Notes under the pieces: model-generated
Database searches by the model: none
Seen by the model: only the letters and a program-made list of their open reading frames with translations
Told to the model about the DNA's origin: nothing
Made by a program: the position numbers and the translations under genes
In this document: in pieces, positions 7,680-14,437 of the stretch
Numbering within the stretch: position 1 is the first letter of the stretch
Layout: each line of letters opens with the position of its first letter
Origin: UBA11346 sp038203025
GTDB lineage: Bacteria; Planctomycetota; UBA11346
Assembly (NCBI GenBank): GCA_038203025.1
Contig: JBBREK010000046.1
Location: forward strand, 1-20,740
Length of the DNA: 20,740 nt
Direction of reading: 5' to 3'

Positions 7680-8156
7680 ATGGCCGGTCTGAACGTCGAT
7701 TACATCAACCCGTTCATCGAGGCGACGGTCAACACGTTCTCGACCATGTGCAACACCACGCCGGTGCGCGACAAGGTGTTCCTCAAGGGCGAGGGTGAAG
7801 AGGTCTACGGAGTCAGCGGCATCATCGGCCTGGGCGGCGAAGCCCTTGGTGCCGTGGTCCTGAACTTCCCCGAGAGCGTCGCCATCGCCGCGGTCAGCAA
7901 GTTCGTCGGCGAGGAGTACTCCTCAATCACCTCGTCGGTGGTCGACGGGGTCGGTGAGCTGACCAACATCATCGCCGGCGATGCCAAGAACCGCCTGATC
8001 CAGAAGGGCTACAAGTTCGAGATCGGCCTGCCCAAGATGGTCACCGGGCGCAACTACATCACTGCCCAAAATAAGTCGGTGCCGTGCATCGTGGTGTCCT
8101 TCGCCAGCCCGATCGGCAAGTTCTGCCTGGAAGTTAGCCTGCGCAAATCGAGCTGA
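7680..8156 (+). CDS. cheX: CheX-family chemotaxis phosphatase-like protein
   Basis: Product of 158 residues, the typical CheX length. CheX proteins dephosphorylate the response regulator CheY-P. The family's catalytic signature is visible in DGVGELTNIIAGDAKN: Glu93 and Asn96 with the E-x2-N spacing, and Gly100. There is no membrane segment. A GCGAGG sequence 5 bp upstream of ATG 7680 can act as ribosome binding site. A possible promoter is TTGCAC at 7633-7638 with GATAAC at 7654-7659, but the spacing is short (15 bp). There is no chemotaxis operon in the window. The gene is followed 5 bp later by a glycosidase-like lipoprotein, so its partner may be a response regulator elsewhere, or it may work outside chemotaxis. 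Confidence 0.88.
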   Translation: MAGLNVDYINPFIEATVNTFSTMCNTTPVRDKVFLKGEGEEVYGVSGIIGLGGEALGAVVLNFPESVAIAAVSKFVGEEYSSITSSVVDGVGELTNIIAGDAKNRLIQKGYKFEIGLPKMVTGRNYITAQNKSVPCIVVSFASPIGKFCLEVSLRKSS

Positions 8157-8161
8157 GTGCC

Positions 8162-10345
8162 GTGCGTCTGCTCCTGATCCTGTGCGCTGCGCTGCTCGCC
8201 GGCTGCGGCGGTGCCAGACCCCCTGTCGCCAACGATCTGCTCGACGGCTTCGAACGCGACCCGCTGTGGGCCCACGACAGCGCTGACGACCATGCCACCA
8301 TGGCCTGCGAGGCGGGCGAGGCGGTGCAGGGCGAGACCGCCCTGGTCGTGCACGCCAGCCGCGGCACCCGCGGCAAAGTGCTGGTGCGCAAGGAGGTCGA
8401 CCTCGACGCCAGCGGCCTGACCGGCCTGACCCTGGCCGCCCGCACGGTCGAGGGGCCGCCACCGCTGCTTGCCCTGGCCCTGCGCGGGGCCGACGGCACC
8501 TGGCTGGAATCGCCACCATTCACTCTGACCCCGGGCTGGAACCGCGATCTCGCCTGGGATCCGCGCGGACTCGCCGGCTGGGCCACGGCGGCCCCACGCA
8601 TCGACCGCCTGATCGTGCTGATCACGCCGCAGGACGGCGACTGCACCGTGGCGCTCGACGATCTACGCGCCACCGGCGCCTGGCGCTGGCGCTCCGACGC
8701 CGCCACCCTCGGCGCAGTCGAACCGCCGCCGGCCAAGGCCGGCCTCAACCAGCCGCTCCAGCTGGCCTTCACCCTGTCCTGGCCGCCAGACCTGCGTGCC
8801 GCCCCGGCACCGAAGCCTGGCATCAACGGACGCCTGCTGCGGCGCCAGGTCGCCGGCGGCGCCTGGATCACCGCCCCGGATGGCGAGCGCTGGTTTCAAC
8901 CCGCCGCCAGTCTTGGCGGCGGACGCTACGCCGTGCGCCTCGCCCCCGACCACGCCGGCACGTGGACGCTGGAGCCCGGCGTCGAGGCCGGGGCCGGCCG
9001 CTGGCAGTGGGGCGCACGGGCCGAGGTGGCGGTGTCGCCCCAGGCAGCGTCGCCCGGCGCGGTGCGCGTCGATCCTGTGGATCGTCGCTGGCTGTCGCGC
9101 GCCGATGGCTCGTTCATCTGGCCGCTGGGCCTGAATGTCGCCTGGGCCGGCGACTACACACCGTGGCTCGACCGGCTGCAGGCTGATGGCTGCACCGCTC
9201 TGCGCGTCTGGCTGTGCCCGTGGAGCAACCCGCTCGATGTCGCCGGCGACCTGCAAACGGTCAACCAGGCCAGCGCCACGGCCATCGATGACCTGCTCGA
9301 CGCGGCCGCCGCCCGCGGTCAGGTGGTGCAGTTGTGCCTGGCCTACCACGGCTGGTTCGGCGGCGACTGGGGCCGCAACCCGTTCAACCGCCTCAATGGT
9401 GGACCGGTGACCGACGCCCGGGAGTTCTGGACCGACGGTCAGGCCCGCGCCGGATTCCGCCGACTGCTCGACTATGTCAGCGCCCGTTGGGGTCATCACC
9501 CCGCCCTGCTCGCCTGGGAACTGATGAACGAATGCGACCTGGCGCCGCGCTACCGCGACCAGGATCTGATCGACTGGCACCGCGAGATGGCCGCGCACCT
9601 GGCGCGCGTCGACCGTCGCCGCCACCTCATCACCACCAGCGTCTCCGAACCAGGCCACCTGGCCGAGCTGTGGCGCACCGGCGATATCGACGTGGTCAAC
9701 GTCCACCGCTACCAGCGCGATCCGCTGCGTGGCATGGCCGCGGTGGCGCGAGATGCCACCGCGGCCGGCAAGCCTGGCTGGGCAGCCGAGACCGGACTCG
9801 ACTGGCGGCCCGACCAGGCCCTTGCCGAACGGGACGGCAACCATCTGCGCCAGGCCCTGTGGTGGAGTTGGATGCATGGCTTGGCCGCCTCGAGCTGGGC
9901 CTGGTGGTGGGACCTGCAGCAGGCGCAGGGTCTGACCCGGCACCACGCCGCACTGGCCCGCTTTCTCGCCGGCGAGGACCCCCGCGGCCTGGCCCTGCGG
10001 ACGGTCAGCGCCGGCGGGCCCGGCTGCGCCGTCGCCGCCCTGCTCGCCCCCGATCGTGGCTGGGTCTATGCCGCCGACCCGTCTGCCGCCGACCCCGCCA
10101 ACGGCTCCCCCCAACTGCCGGCGCAACCCTTCGCCATCGACGGTCTGGCGCCAGGCACCTGGACGGTCGAGCGCTGGGACGTGCTCACCGGCGCTGTCGT
10201 CGAGACGACGCAGGCCACCATCGCCGACGACGGCCGCCTGCCGCTGATCGCCCCCGCCGGCAGCGGCGAAGCCGCCTGGAAATTGCGCCGCCTGCCCGCG
10301 CTGACCCCAGCGATCAGCCTGCCGACGGCCGGACACTCTCGATGA
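8162..10345 (+). CDS. Lipoprotein with glycoside hydrolase (clan GH-A-like) domain
   Basis: Product of 727 residues. A short lipoprotein signal (hydrophobic residues 3-13, lipobox LAGC with Cys15) puts it on the cell envelope. Domains in order: a jelly-roll, carbohydrate-binding-like module (about 20-175); an Ig-like DUF5060-type module (about 185-290); and a TIM-barrel catalytic region (about 305-620). In the last, WELMNE supplies a candidate acid/base Glu457 and WAAETGLDW a candidate nucleophile Glu543, as in GH5-like retaining glycosidases. A beta-rich C-terminal domain follows. Start is GTG 8162, 5 bp after cheX; no other start keeps the lipobox so close to the N-terminus. Substrate is unknown. 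The stop overlaps the next ATG in ATGA. No sugar transporter or regulator gene is nearby. Confidence 0.8.
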   Translation: MRLLLILCAALLAGCGGARPPVANDLLDGFERDPLWAHDSADDHATMACEAGEAVQGETALVVHASRGTRGKVLVRKEVDLDASGLTGLTLAARTVEGPPPLLALALRGADGTWLESPPFTLTPGWNRDLAWDPRGLAGWATAAPRIDRLIVLITPQDGDCTVALDDLRATGAWRWRSDAATLGAVEPPPAKAGLNQPLQLAFTLSWPPDLRAAPAPKPGINGRLLRRQVAGGAWITAPDGERWFQPAASLGGGRYAVRLAPDHAGTWTLEPGVEAGAGRWQWGARAEVAVSPQAASPGAVRVDPVDRRWLSRADGSFIWPLGLNVAWAGDYTPWLDRLQADGCTALRVWLCPWSNPLDVAGDLQTVNQASATAIDDLLDAAAARGQVVQLCLAYHGWFGGDWGRNPFNRLNGGPVTDAREFWTDGQARAGFRRLLDYVSARWGHHPALLAWELMNECDLAPRYRDQDLIDWHREMAAHLARVDRRRHLITTSVSEPGHLAELWRTGDIDVVNVHRYQRDPLRGMAAVARDATAAGKPGWAAETGLDWRPDQALAERDGNHLRQALWWSWMHGLAASSWAWWWDLQQAQGLTRHHAALARFLAGEDPRGLALRTVSAGGPGCAVAALLAPDRGWVYAADPSAADPANGSPQLPAQPFAIDGLAPGTWTVERWDVLTGAVVETTQATIADDGRLPLIAPAGSGEAAWKLRRLPALTPAISLPTAGHSR

Positions 10346-10563
10346 GCTGGACCGAACGCCTGTGGGAAGCCCAGAGCAAGGGCTGGCTCACCCGCGAAGA
10401 AGCCTGGCAGGTACTGATCGATGCCCGTGACGCCCCCGATCCGGGCCTGGTCGTCAACACCGTGCTGCGCGGCCTGGCTGCGGCCTATCGTCCACCGGTC
10501 GAGACACCGGAGGTCGATCCGGTGGTGATCGAGGATCTGCCGGAGGCGGGGCCGCAGGACTGA
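10342..10563 (+). CDS. Small hypothetical protein (73 aa), coupled to the glycosidase
   Basis: No family recognised. The ATG overlaps the upstream stop as ATGA (10342-10345), a classic sign of translational coupling. The 73-residue product has an amphipathic, Trp-rich N-terminal half (MSWTERLWEAQSKGW, LTREEAWQVLIDARD) that suggests a small helical domain, and an acidic, Pro-rich tail. There is no signal peptide or membrane segment, so it should be cytosolic even though its neighbour is an exported lipoprotein. It may therefore relate more to CheX. The same frame is open far upstream, but that part is a shadow of the glycosidase gene. Confidence 0.65.
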   Translation: MSWTERLWEAQSKGWLTREEAWQVLIDARDAPDPGLVVNTVLRGLAAAYRPPVETPEVDPVVIEDLPEAGPQD

Positions 10564-10724
10564 TCCTGCCGGCCGGATACACGCAACGTCTGCAACGTTT
10601 GCATCACTTGGAACGATTTTCGACGCGTATTCTCGGTTTTTTCGGGCCAGACAATACCTGAACGCAGAACCCTCGCGGCGTTTCCCGTTCCCTCGAATAT
10701 GGTGTATAGTAAGAGTGCATTCTC

Positions 10725-10745
10725 GGCCCAGGCCACGCCTGGGCC
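10725..10745. terminator. Perfect 9-bp hairpin, possible terminator or operator
   Basis: GGCCCAGGC (10725-10733), loop CAC, GCCTGGGCC (10737-10745) is a perfect GC-rich stem. No T-run follows in either direction, so it is not a canonical intrinsic terminator. It could end upstream transcription with factor help, act as an operator, or shape the 5' leader of the kinase mRNA. It lies 3 bp before the octamer array. Confidence 0.4.
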
Positions 10746-10748
10746 AAC

Positions 10749-10796
10749 CCTATAGGCCTATAGTCCTATAGCCCTATAGCCATATAGCCCTATAGC
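10749..10796. repeat. Six tandem 8-bp repeats (CCTATAGN) abutting the kinase start
   Basis: Units in order: CCTATAGG, CCTATAGT, CCTATAGC, CCTATAGC, CATATAGC, CCTATAGC, with an exact 8-bp period and no gaps. Each of the CCTATAG units contains the palindrome CTATAG. The array ends one base before the ATG at 10798 and takes the place where a Shine-Dalgarno would be. TATAG cores also resemble -10 elements. Eight is not a multiple of 3 and the array is outside the coding frame, so a copy-number change would alter the leader or promoter spacing, not the protein. Confidence 0.9.
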
Positions 10797-10797
10797 C

Positions 10798-12174
10798 ATG
10801 CCCTTACCTGCCGACGCAACTATCGCCATGGATGCCCAGCCGGCCCAGGCTGGCGGTGTGCCGCAGCAGATCGGGGATTGGCTGGTGCAGCGGCGCATCG
10901 GTGCCGGCGCCATGGGCGAGGTGTTCCTCGCCCAGCGCGGTCCGCAACGCGCAGCGCTCAAGCTGGTGGCCAAGCGCTACGCTGGTGACGACGCCTTCAC
11001 CCAGCGCTTCCAGCGTGAGATCGCCCTGCTCGCCAAGTTCGACCACCCCAACGTGGCGCGGGCGCTGGACGGCGGCGAGCACGACGGTCGGCCATGGTTG
11101 GCGATGGAGTTCATCAACGGGCCCGACCTCGACGGCCTGCTCAAAGGCCACGGCCCCTTCTTCGAGACCGACGTGCTCAGCCTCGCCGTGCAGATGGCAC
11201 GCGGCCTCGAGCACATCCACGAACAGGCCGGGCTGATCCATCGTGACATCAAGCCGGCCAACGTGCTGGTGGCGCGCGCACCGGGCGGTGATCCCAACCG
11301 GCTGCTCAATACCGGCGACACCGCCAAGCTGATCGACTTTGGTCTGGCCAAGCCGGTCGAGCAGGACGAAGGCAGCGGCCTGACCATGACCGGCATGATC
11401 ATGGGCACGCCCAACTACATCGCCCCTGAGCAGGTCGCTTGCGAGCGCCACCTGACCCTGCACGTCGACATGTACGCACTGGGCGCCTCGATGTTCCATC
11501 TGCTCACGGGGGTCGTGCCCTTCGAGCGTTCCAGCGCCGCCGCAGTCATGGCCGCCCACCTCAACGATGCCGTGCCCGATCCTGGGCAGCTGGTGCCGGC
11601 GATCAGCCAGGCGACCCGCCGGCTGGTCATGACGTCGCTGGGCAAGCGCGCCAAAGACCGCTTTACCGACTGGAAGGCGTTCATCATCGCCTGCGAAAAG
11701 GCGCTGGCCGCGTTAGGCGAAGGCAACGGCCCAGCGACCAACCGCTTCCTCAAGAAGCCGCTCAGCCGACCCCCGACCACCACCGCACGCAAGGCGGCGG
11801 AGTCGGGCTCCTCCAGCGGCGCGCGCAGCACCGCCAAGCCGGTCGTCGCAGTCGGCAGTGGCCCGGCCCTGGAGCCGCGTCCGGGCAGCGCCGCCGCGGT
11901 CGCAGCATCGCTCGGCGTAGGCGGCCCGCGCACCGGCTCCGACGCCCTGCGCGCCGCAGTCACCTCGCGCATCATCAAGGTGCAGACCAGTTCGGTGCAT
12001 CGCAAAGCGACCACCAGGCGGCAGGCCAACGGCGTCGCCACCTCGGCGGTCAGCAAGTGGAGTGGCCGCCTGGAGACCGCCGGCACCACCGGTGGCAGCA
12101 TCCTGCCCTGGCTGATGCTCGGCCTGGCCGGGGCGCTGGCCGTCGCCGGCACGGTCTGGGCCCTGTCGGCCTAA
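10798..12174 (+). CDS. Hanks-type Ser/Thr protein kinase with C-terminal membrane anchor
   Basis: Product of 458 residues. The kinase domain spans about residues 25-295 with every catalytic element visible: Gly-rich loop GAGAMGEVF (35-43), Lys55 in ALKL, Glu74, catalytic loop HRDIKPAN (Asp150, Asn155), metal-binding Asp180 in DFG, activation-loop TMTGMIMGTPNY, and APE (209-211). It should therefore be active. A basic, Ser/Thr/Ala-rich, probably disordered stretch (about 315-430) follows, and then a hydrophobic helix at the extreme C-terminus (about 434-456) with almost nothing beyond it. So there is no extracytoplasmic sensor domain such as PASTA. ATG 10798 and ATG 10828 (MDAQPAQ) are both possible starts; neither has a Shine-Dalgarno. 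It is followed by antiporter and MscS genes on the same strand. Confidence 0.93.
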   Translation: MPLPADATIAMDAQPAQAGGVPQQIGDWLVQRRIGAGAMGEVFLAQRGPQRAALKLVAKRYAGDDAFTQRFQREIALLAKFDHPNVARALDGGEHDGRPWLAMEFINGPDLDGLLKGHGPFFETDVLSLAVQMARGLEHIHEQAGLIHRDIKPANVLVARAPGGDPNRLLNTGDTAKLIDFGLAKPVEQDEGSGLTMTGMIMGTPNYIAPEQVACERHLTLHVDMYALGASMFHLLTGVVPFERSSAAAVMAAHLNDAVPDPGQLVPAISQATRRLVMTSLGKRAKDRFTDWKAFIIACEKALAALGEGNGPATNRFLKKPLSRPPTTTARKAAESGSSSGARSTAKPVVAVGSGPALEPRPGSAAAVAASLGVGGPRTGSDALRAAVTSRIIKVQTSSVHRKATTRRQANGVATSAVSKWSGRLETAGTTGGSILPWLMLGLAGALAVAGTVWALSA

Positions 12175-12246
12175 GACTCCGCCGTTCCCGTCTTGCGCCT
12201 GCCGGCCCAGACCGACCCTGCCTGCGCTCAGGCTGGAAGGACGGTC

Positions 12247-13473
12247 ATGGCGGGCGACGACATCCTCGGACACGGTACCAGCTACGTGCTGCTGGTGGTG
12301 GGCCTGTTCATCTTGCCGCAGGTGCTGGAGCGCTGGCGGGTGCCAGCGGCGATCACCAGCATGGCCCTGGGCGCCGCGCTGGGCATGGGCTTCGGCTGGT
12401 TCACTGAGGATCCCGTGGTCGCCATGCTGTCGACCTTCGGCATCGTCGCACTGTTCCTCTTCGCCGGCCTGGAAGTCGACATGGACCTGCTGGTGCGCGA
12501 GCGGCGCGCCATCCTCGAGCACATCGCCATGCGCACCCTCGGCTTGGCCGTACTCACCTACACTGCGATGCACATCCTGCATCTGCCGCTGCGGCCGGCC
12601 GCCCTCTTCGCCCTCGCCCTGCTGACGCCATCGACCGGCTTCATCCTCAGCGCCCTGAAGGGGTTCGGCCTCGATCCACTGCAGGAGCGCACAGTCAAGT
12701 CGCACGCCATCGCCTCGGAGATCGTCGCCCTGGTCGTCCTCTTCCTGCTGCTGCGCAGCAGCGACGGCATGTCGATGATCACCGGCATCGCCGCCCTCTC
12801 CGCCATGGCGGTGGTCGTGCCGCTGCTGTTCCGCTGGCTGCGCCACTGGCTGCTCGCCCGCGGCCTGCAGGCCGAGTTCGCCTTCCTCGTCGTGCTGTCG
12901 GTGGCCTGCGCGTCGATCACCAAGGCACTCGGCGCGTACTACCTGCTCGGCGCCTTCCTCGCCGGCCTGATCGCCCAGCGCACGCGCTGGAAGTATCCTG
13001 GCCTGGTCTCTGAACGACTGGTCGAATCCGTCGAGTTGTTTGCGGTGTTCTTCATCCCGTTCTACTTCCTGCGCGCCGGCCTCGAACTGAAGACCACCGA
13101 TCTGTCACTGGTCGCGGTGGCAACCGGCGTGAGCATCTTCGTCCTGGTGCGTCCAGCCTGGTTGCTGCTGGTCGCCGTCCTGCGCCGCCGACGGTACGGT
13201 GAACCACTGTCCAAAGCCATGCGGGTCGGCTGGGCACTGATGCCGACCCTGGTCTTCACCCTGGTCATCGCCCAGATCCTGCGCGACCAGTTCCAGCTCG
13301 ACTCCATCCTCTTCGGCAGCCTGATCGTCTACGCGCTGCTGACCACCATCGTGCCGGTGATCGCCCTCGGCCTGCCGGGCCGTTCGCTGGACTACCTGGC
13401 GCCAGAGGCGCTCGATACGGTTCCGCCGCCGGAATCCGACCCCTACGCTGGCCCCTCCGGACCGACCGGCTAG
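12247..13473 (+). CDS. CPA2-family monovalent cation:proton antiporter
   Basis: Integral membrane protein of 408 residues with about 11-12 hydrophobic segments spread over its length. It is of the Na+/H+ or K+/H+ exchanger fold (PF00999). The family-like FLFAGLEVDMDLL occurs at about residues 71-82, and a polar, helix-breaking TPST at about 127-130. In many CPA2 members an Asp-containing ion-site motif follows (QD or DD); here the corresponding segment reads ASEIVAL with Glu158, so the ion-site acid may be Glu rather than Asp. There is no C-terminal RCK/TrkA_N domain, only a short Pro-rich tail. The start is ATG 12247 with a strong GGAAGG at 12235-12240; an upstream TTG in frame lacks this. 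It lies 72 bp after the kinase and 11 bp before MscS. Confidence 0.88.
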   Translation: MAGDDILGHGTSYVLLVVGLFILPQVLERWRVPAAITSMALGAALGMGFGWFTEDPVVAMLSTFGIVALFLFAGLEVDMDLLVRERRAILEHIAMRTLGLAVLTYTAMHILHLPLRPAALFALALLTPSTGFILSALKGFGLDPLQERTVKSHAIASEIVALVVLFLLLRSSDGMSMITGIAALSAMAVVVPLLFRWLRHWLLARGLQAEFAFLVVLSVACASITKALGAYYLLGAFLAGLIAQRTRWKYPGLVSERLVESVELFAVFFIPFYFLRAGLELKTTDLSLVAVATGVSIFVLVRPAWLLLVAVLRRRRYGEPLSKAMRVGWALMPTLVFTLVIAQILRDQFQLDSILFGSLIVYALLTTIVPVIALGLPGRSLDYLAPEALDTVPPPESDPYAGPSGPTG

Positions 13474-13484
13474 GATAGCCAATC

Positions 13485-14372
13485 ATGGATGGCCTCTTGG
13501 AGTCGGTACAGACGGCATGGGAGCACCCGCTGTTCAACCTCGACGGCGCCTCGATGACCACTGGTCGCCTGGCGCTGGGGATCACCGCCCTGCTGGTCGG
13601 GCTATGGCTGGCGCAGATGCTCAGCCGCCTGGCCGTCGCCCGCCTGCTGCGCCGCCTGCACGTGCCAGAAGGCTCAGCGGTGGTGCTGCGCACGGTGATC
13701 CACTACTGCTTGGTCACGGCCGTGCTGCTGGTCGCGCTGCATGCCGCCGGCGTGCCGCTGACCGCCTTCACCATCTTCGGCGGGGCACTGGCCATCGGCG
13801 TCGGCTTCGGCTCGCAGAACATTCTCAACAACTTCATCAGCGGCCTGATCCTCATCTTTGAGCGTCCGATCCGTCCCGGCGACCTGGTATCGCTCAACGG
13901 CCAGGTCGGCGTCGTCTCCCGCATCGGGGCGCGAGCGACGGTGCTGACCGACTACAAGGGCATCTCACACCTCATCCCCAACAGCCACTTCCTTGAACAG
14001 ACGGTGACCAACTGGCACTACAACGACGAGCTGGTGTGCGCCTCGATCAGCGTCGGCGTGGCCTACGGCAGCGACACCCAGCTGGTACGCAAGCTGATGC
14101 TCGAGGTCGCCGCGGCGCATCCGATGGTGCGGAGCGAGCCGGAGCCCTGCGTGCTGTTCAACGACTTCGCCTCCGATGCACTGATCTTTGAGGTGCTGCT
14201 GTGGATTCCTGCGCGGCGCGTGATCGAACGGCGGCGCGTCGAGAGTGACATCCGCTTCTCCCTCGACGCGGTGTTCAGGGAACGTGGGGTGGTGATCGCC
14301 TTCCCACAGCGCGATATACACGTGGATGCATCAACTCCGATCCCGGTGCGGATGGTGCCGGGTCCCGCTTGA
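13485..14372 (+). CDS. mscS: Small-conductance mechanosensitive channel, MscS family
   Basis: Product of 295 residues, close to E. coli MscS in length. Two hydrophobic helices (about residues 28-46 and 66-88) are followed by the pore-lining TM3 region with the family signature GGALAIGVGFGSQNILNNFISG and then LIFERPIRPGD, which leads into the beta domain. The C-terminal alpha/beta domain ends in the typical AFPQRDIHV. MscS channels release solutes on hypo-osmotic shock. The ATG at 13485 lies 11 bp after the antiporter stop, with AGGAT as weak ribosome binding site; the two should be co-transcribed. The tail after the signature is short. Pairing with a K+/H+-type antiporter suggests an osmotic or ionic role. 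Confidence 0.94.
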   Translation: MDGLLESVQTAWEHPLFNLDGASMTTGRLALGITALLVGLWLAQMLSRLAVARLLRRLHVPEGSAVVLRTVIHYCLVTAVLLVALHAAGVPLTAFTIFGGALAIGVGFGSQNILNNFISGLILIFERPIRPGDLVSLNGQVGVVSRIGARATVLTDYKGISHLIPNSHFLEQTVTNWHYNDELVCASISVGVAYGSDTQLVRKLMLEVAAAHPMVRSEPEPCVLFNDFASDALIFEVLLWIPARRVIERRRVESDIRFSLDAVFRERGVVIAFPQRDIHVDASTPIPVRMVPGPA

Positions 14373-14437
14373 TGGCACCGGCGCGGCGGACAGGGTCGTG
14401 CGGCCGGCGTTCAACCCCGACCGAGGAATGATCTTGC

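Larger units (their letters stand above)
10564..10797 (+). promoter_or_regulatory. Intergenic region ahead of the kinase
   Basis: This 234-bp gap is more AT-rich than its surroundings and is the likeliest promoter region for the kinase group. Visible features, in order: GCAACGT twice with 9-bp period (10583-10589, 10592-10598), an iteron-like pair; a T-rich stretch around 10637-10642; a possible -10 hexamer TATAGT at 10705-10710 with only a weak -35 match 17 bp upstream (TTCCCG); the hairpin at 10725-10745; and the octamer array at 10749-10796. No Shine-Dalgarno lies before the ATG at 10798. A minus-strand reading frame crosses the region, but I see nothing to support it as a gene. Confidence 0.45.

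Noticed and set aside
7541..7681. N-terminal extension of zwf to an ATG overlapping the cheX start (CCATGG)
   Set aside because: The extra residues do not look like the enzyme, and the dinucleotide-binding strand starts right after MPSAPPTQ at 7540.
10485..10736. 83-codon minus-strand frame in the gap before the kinase
   Set aside because: No ribosome binding site or recognisable domain, and it overlaps the 73-aa gene; the gap reads better as a regulatory region.
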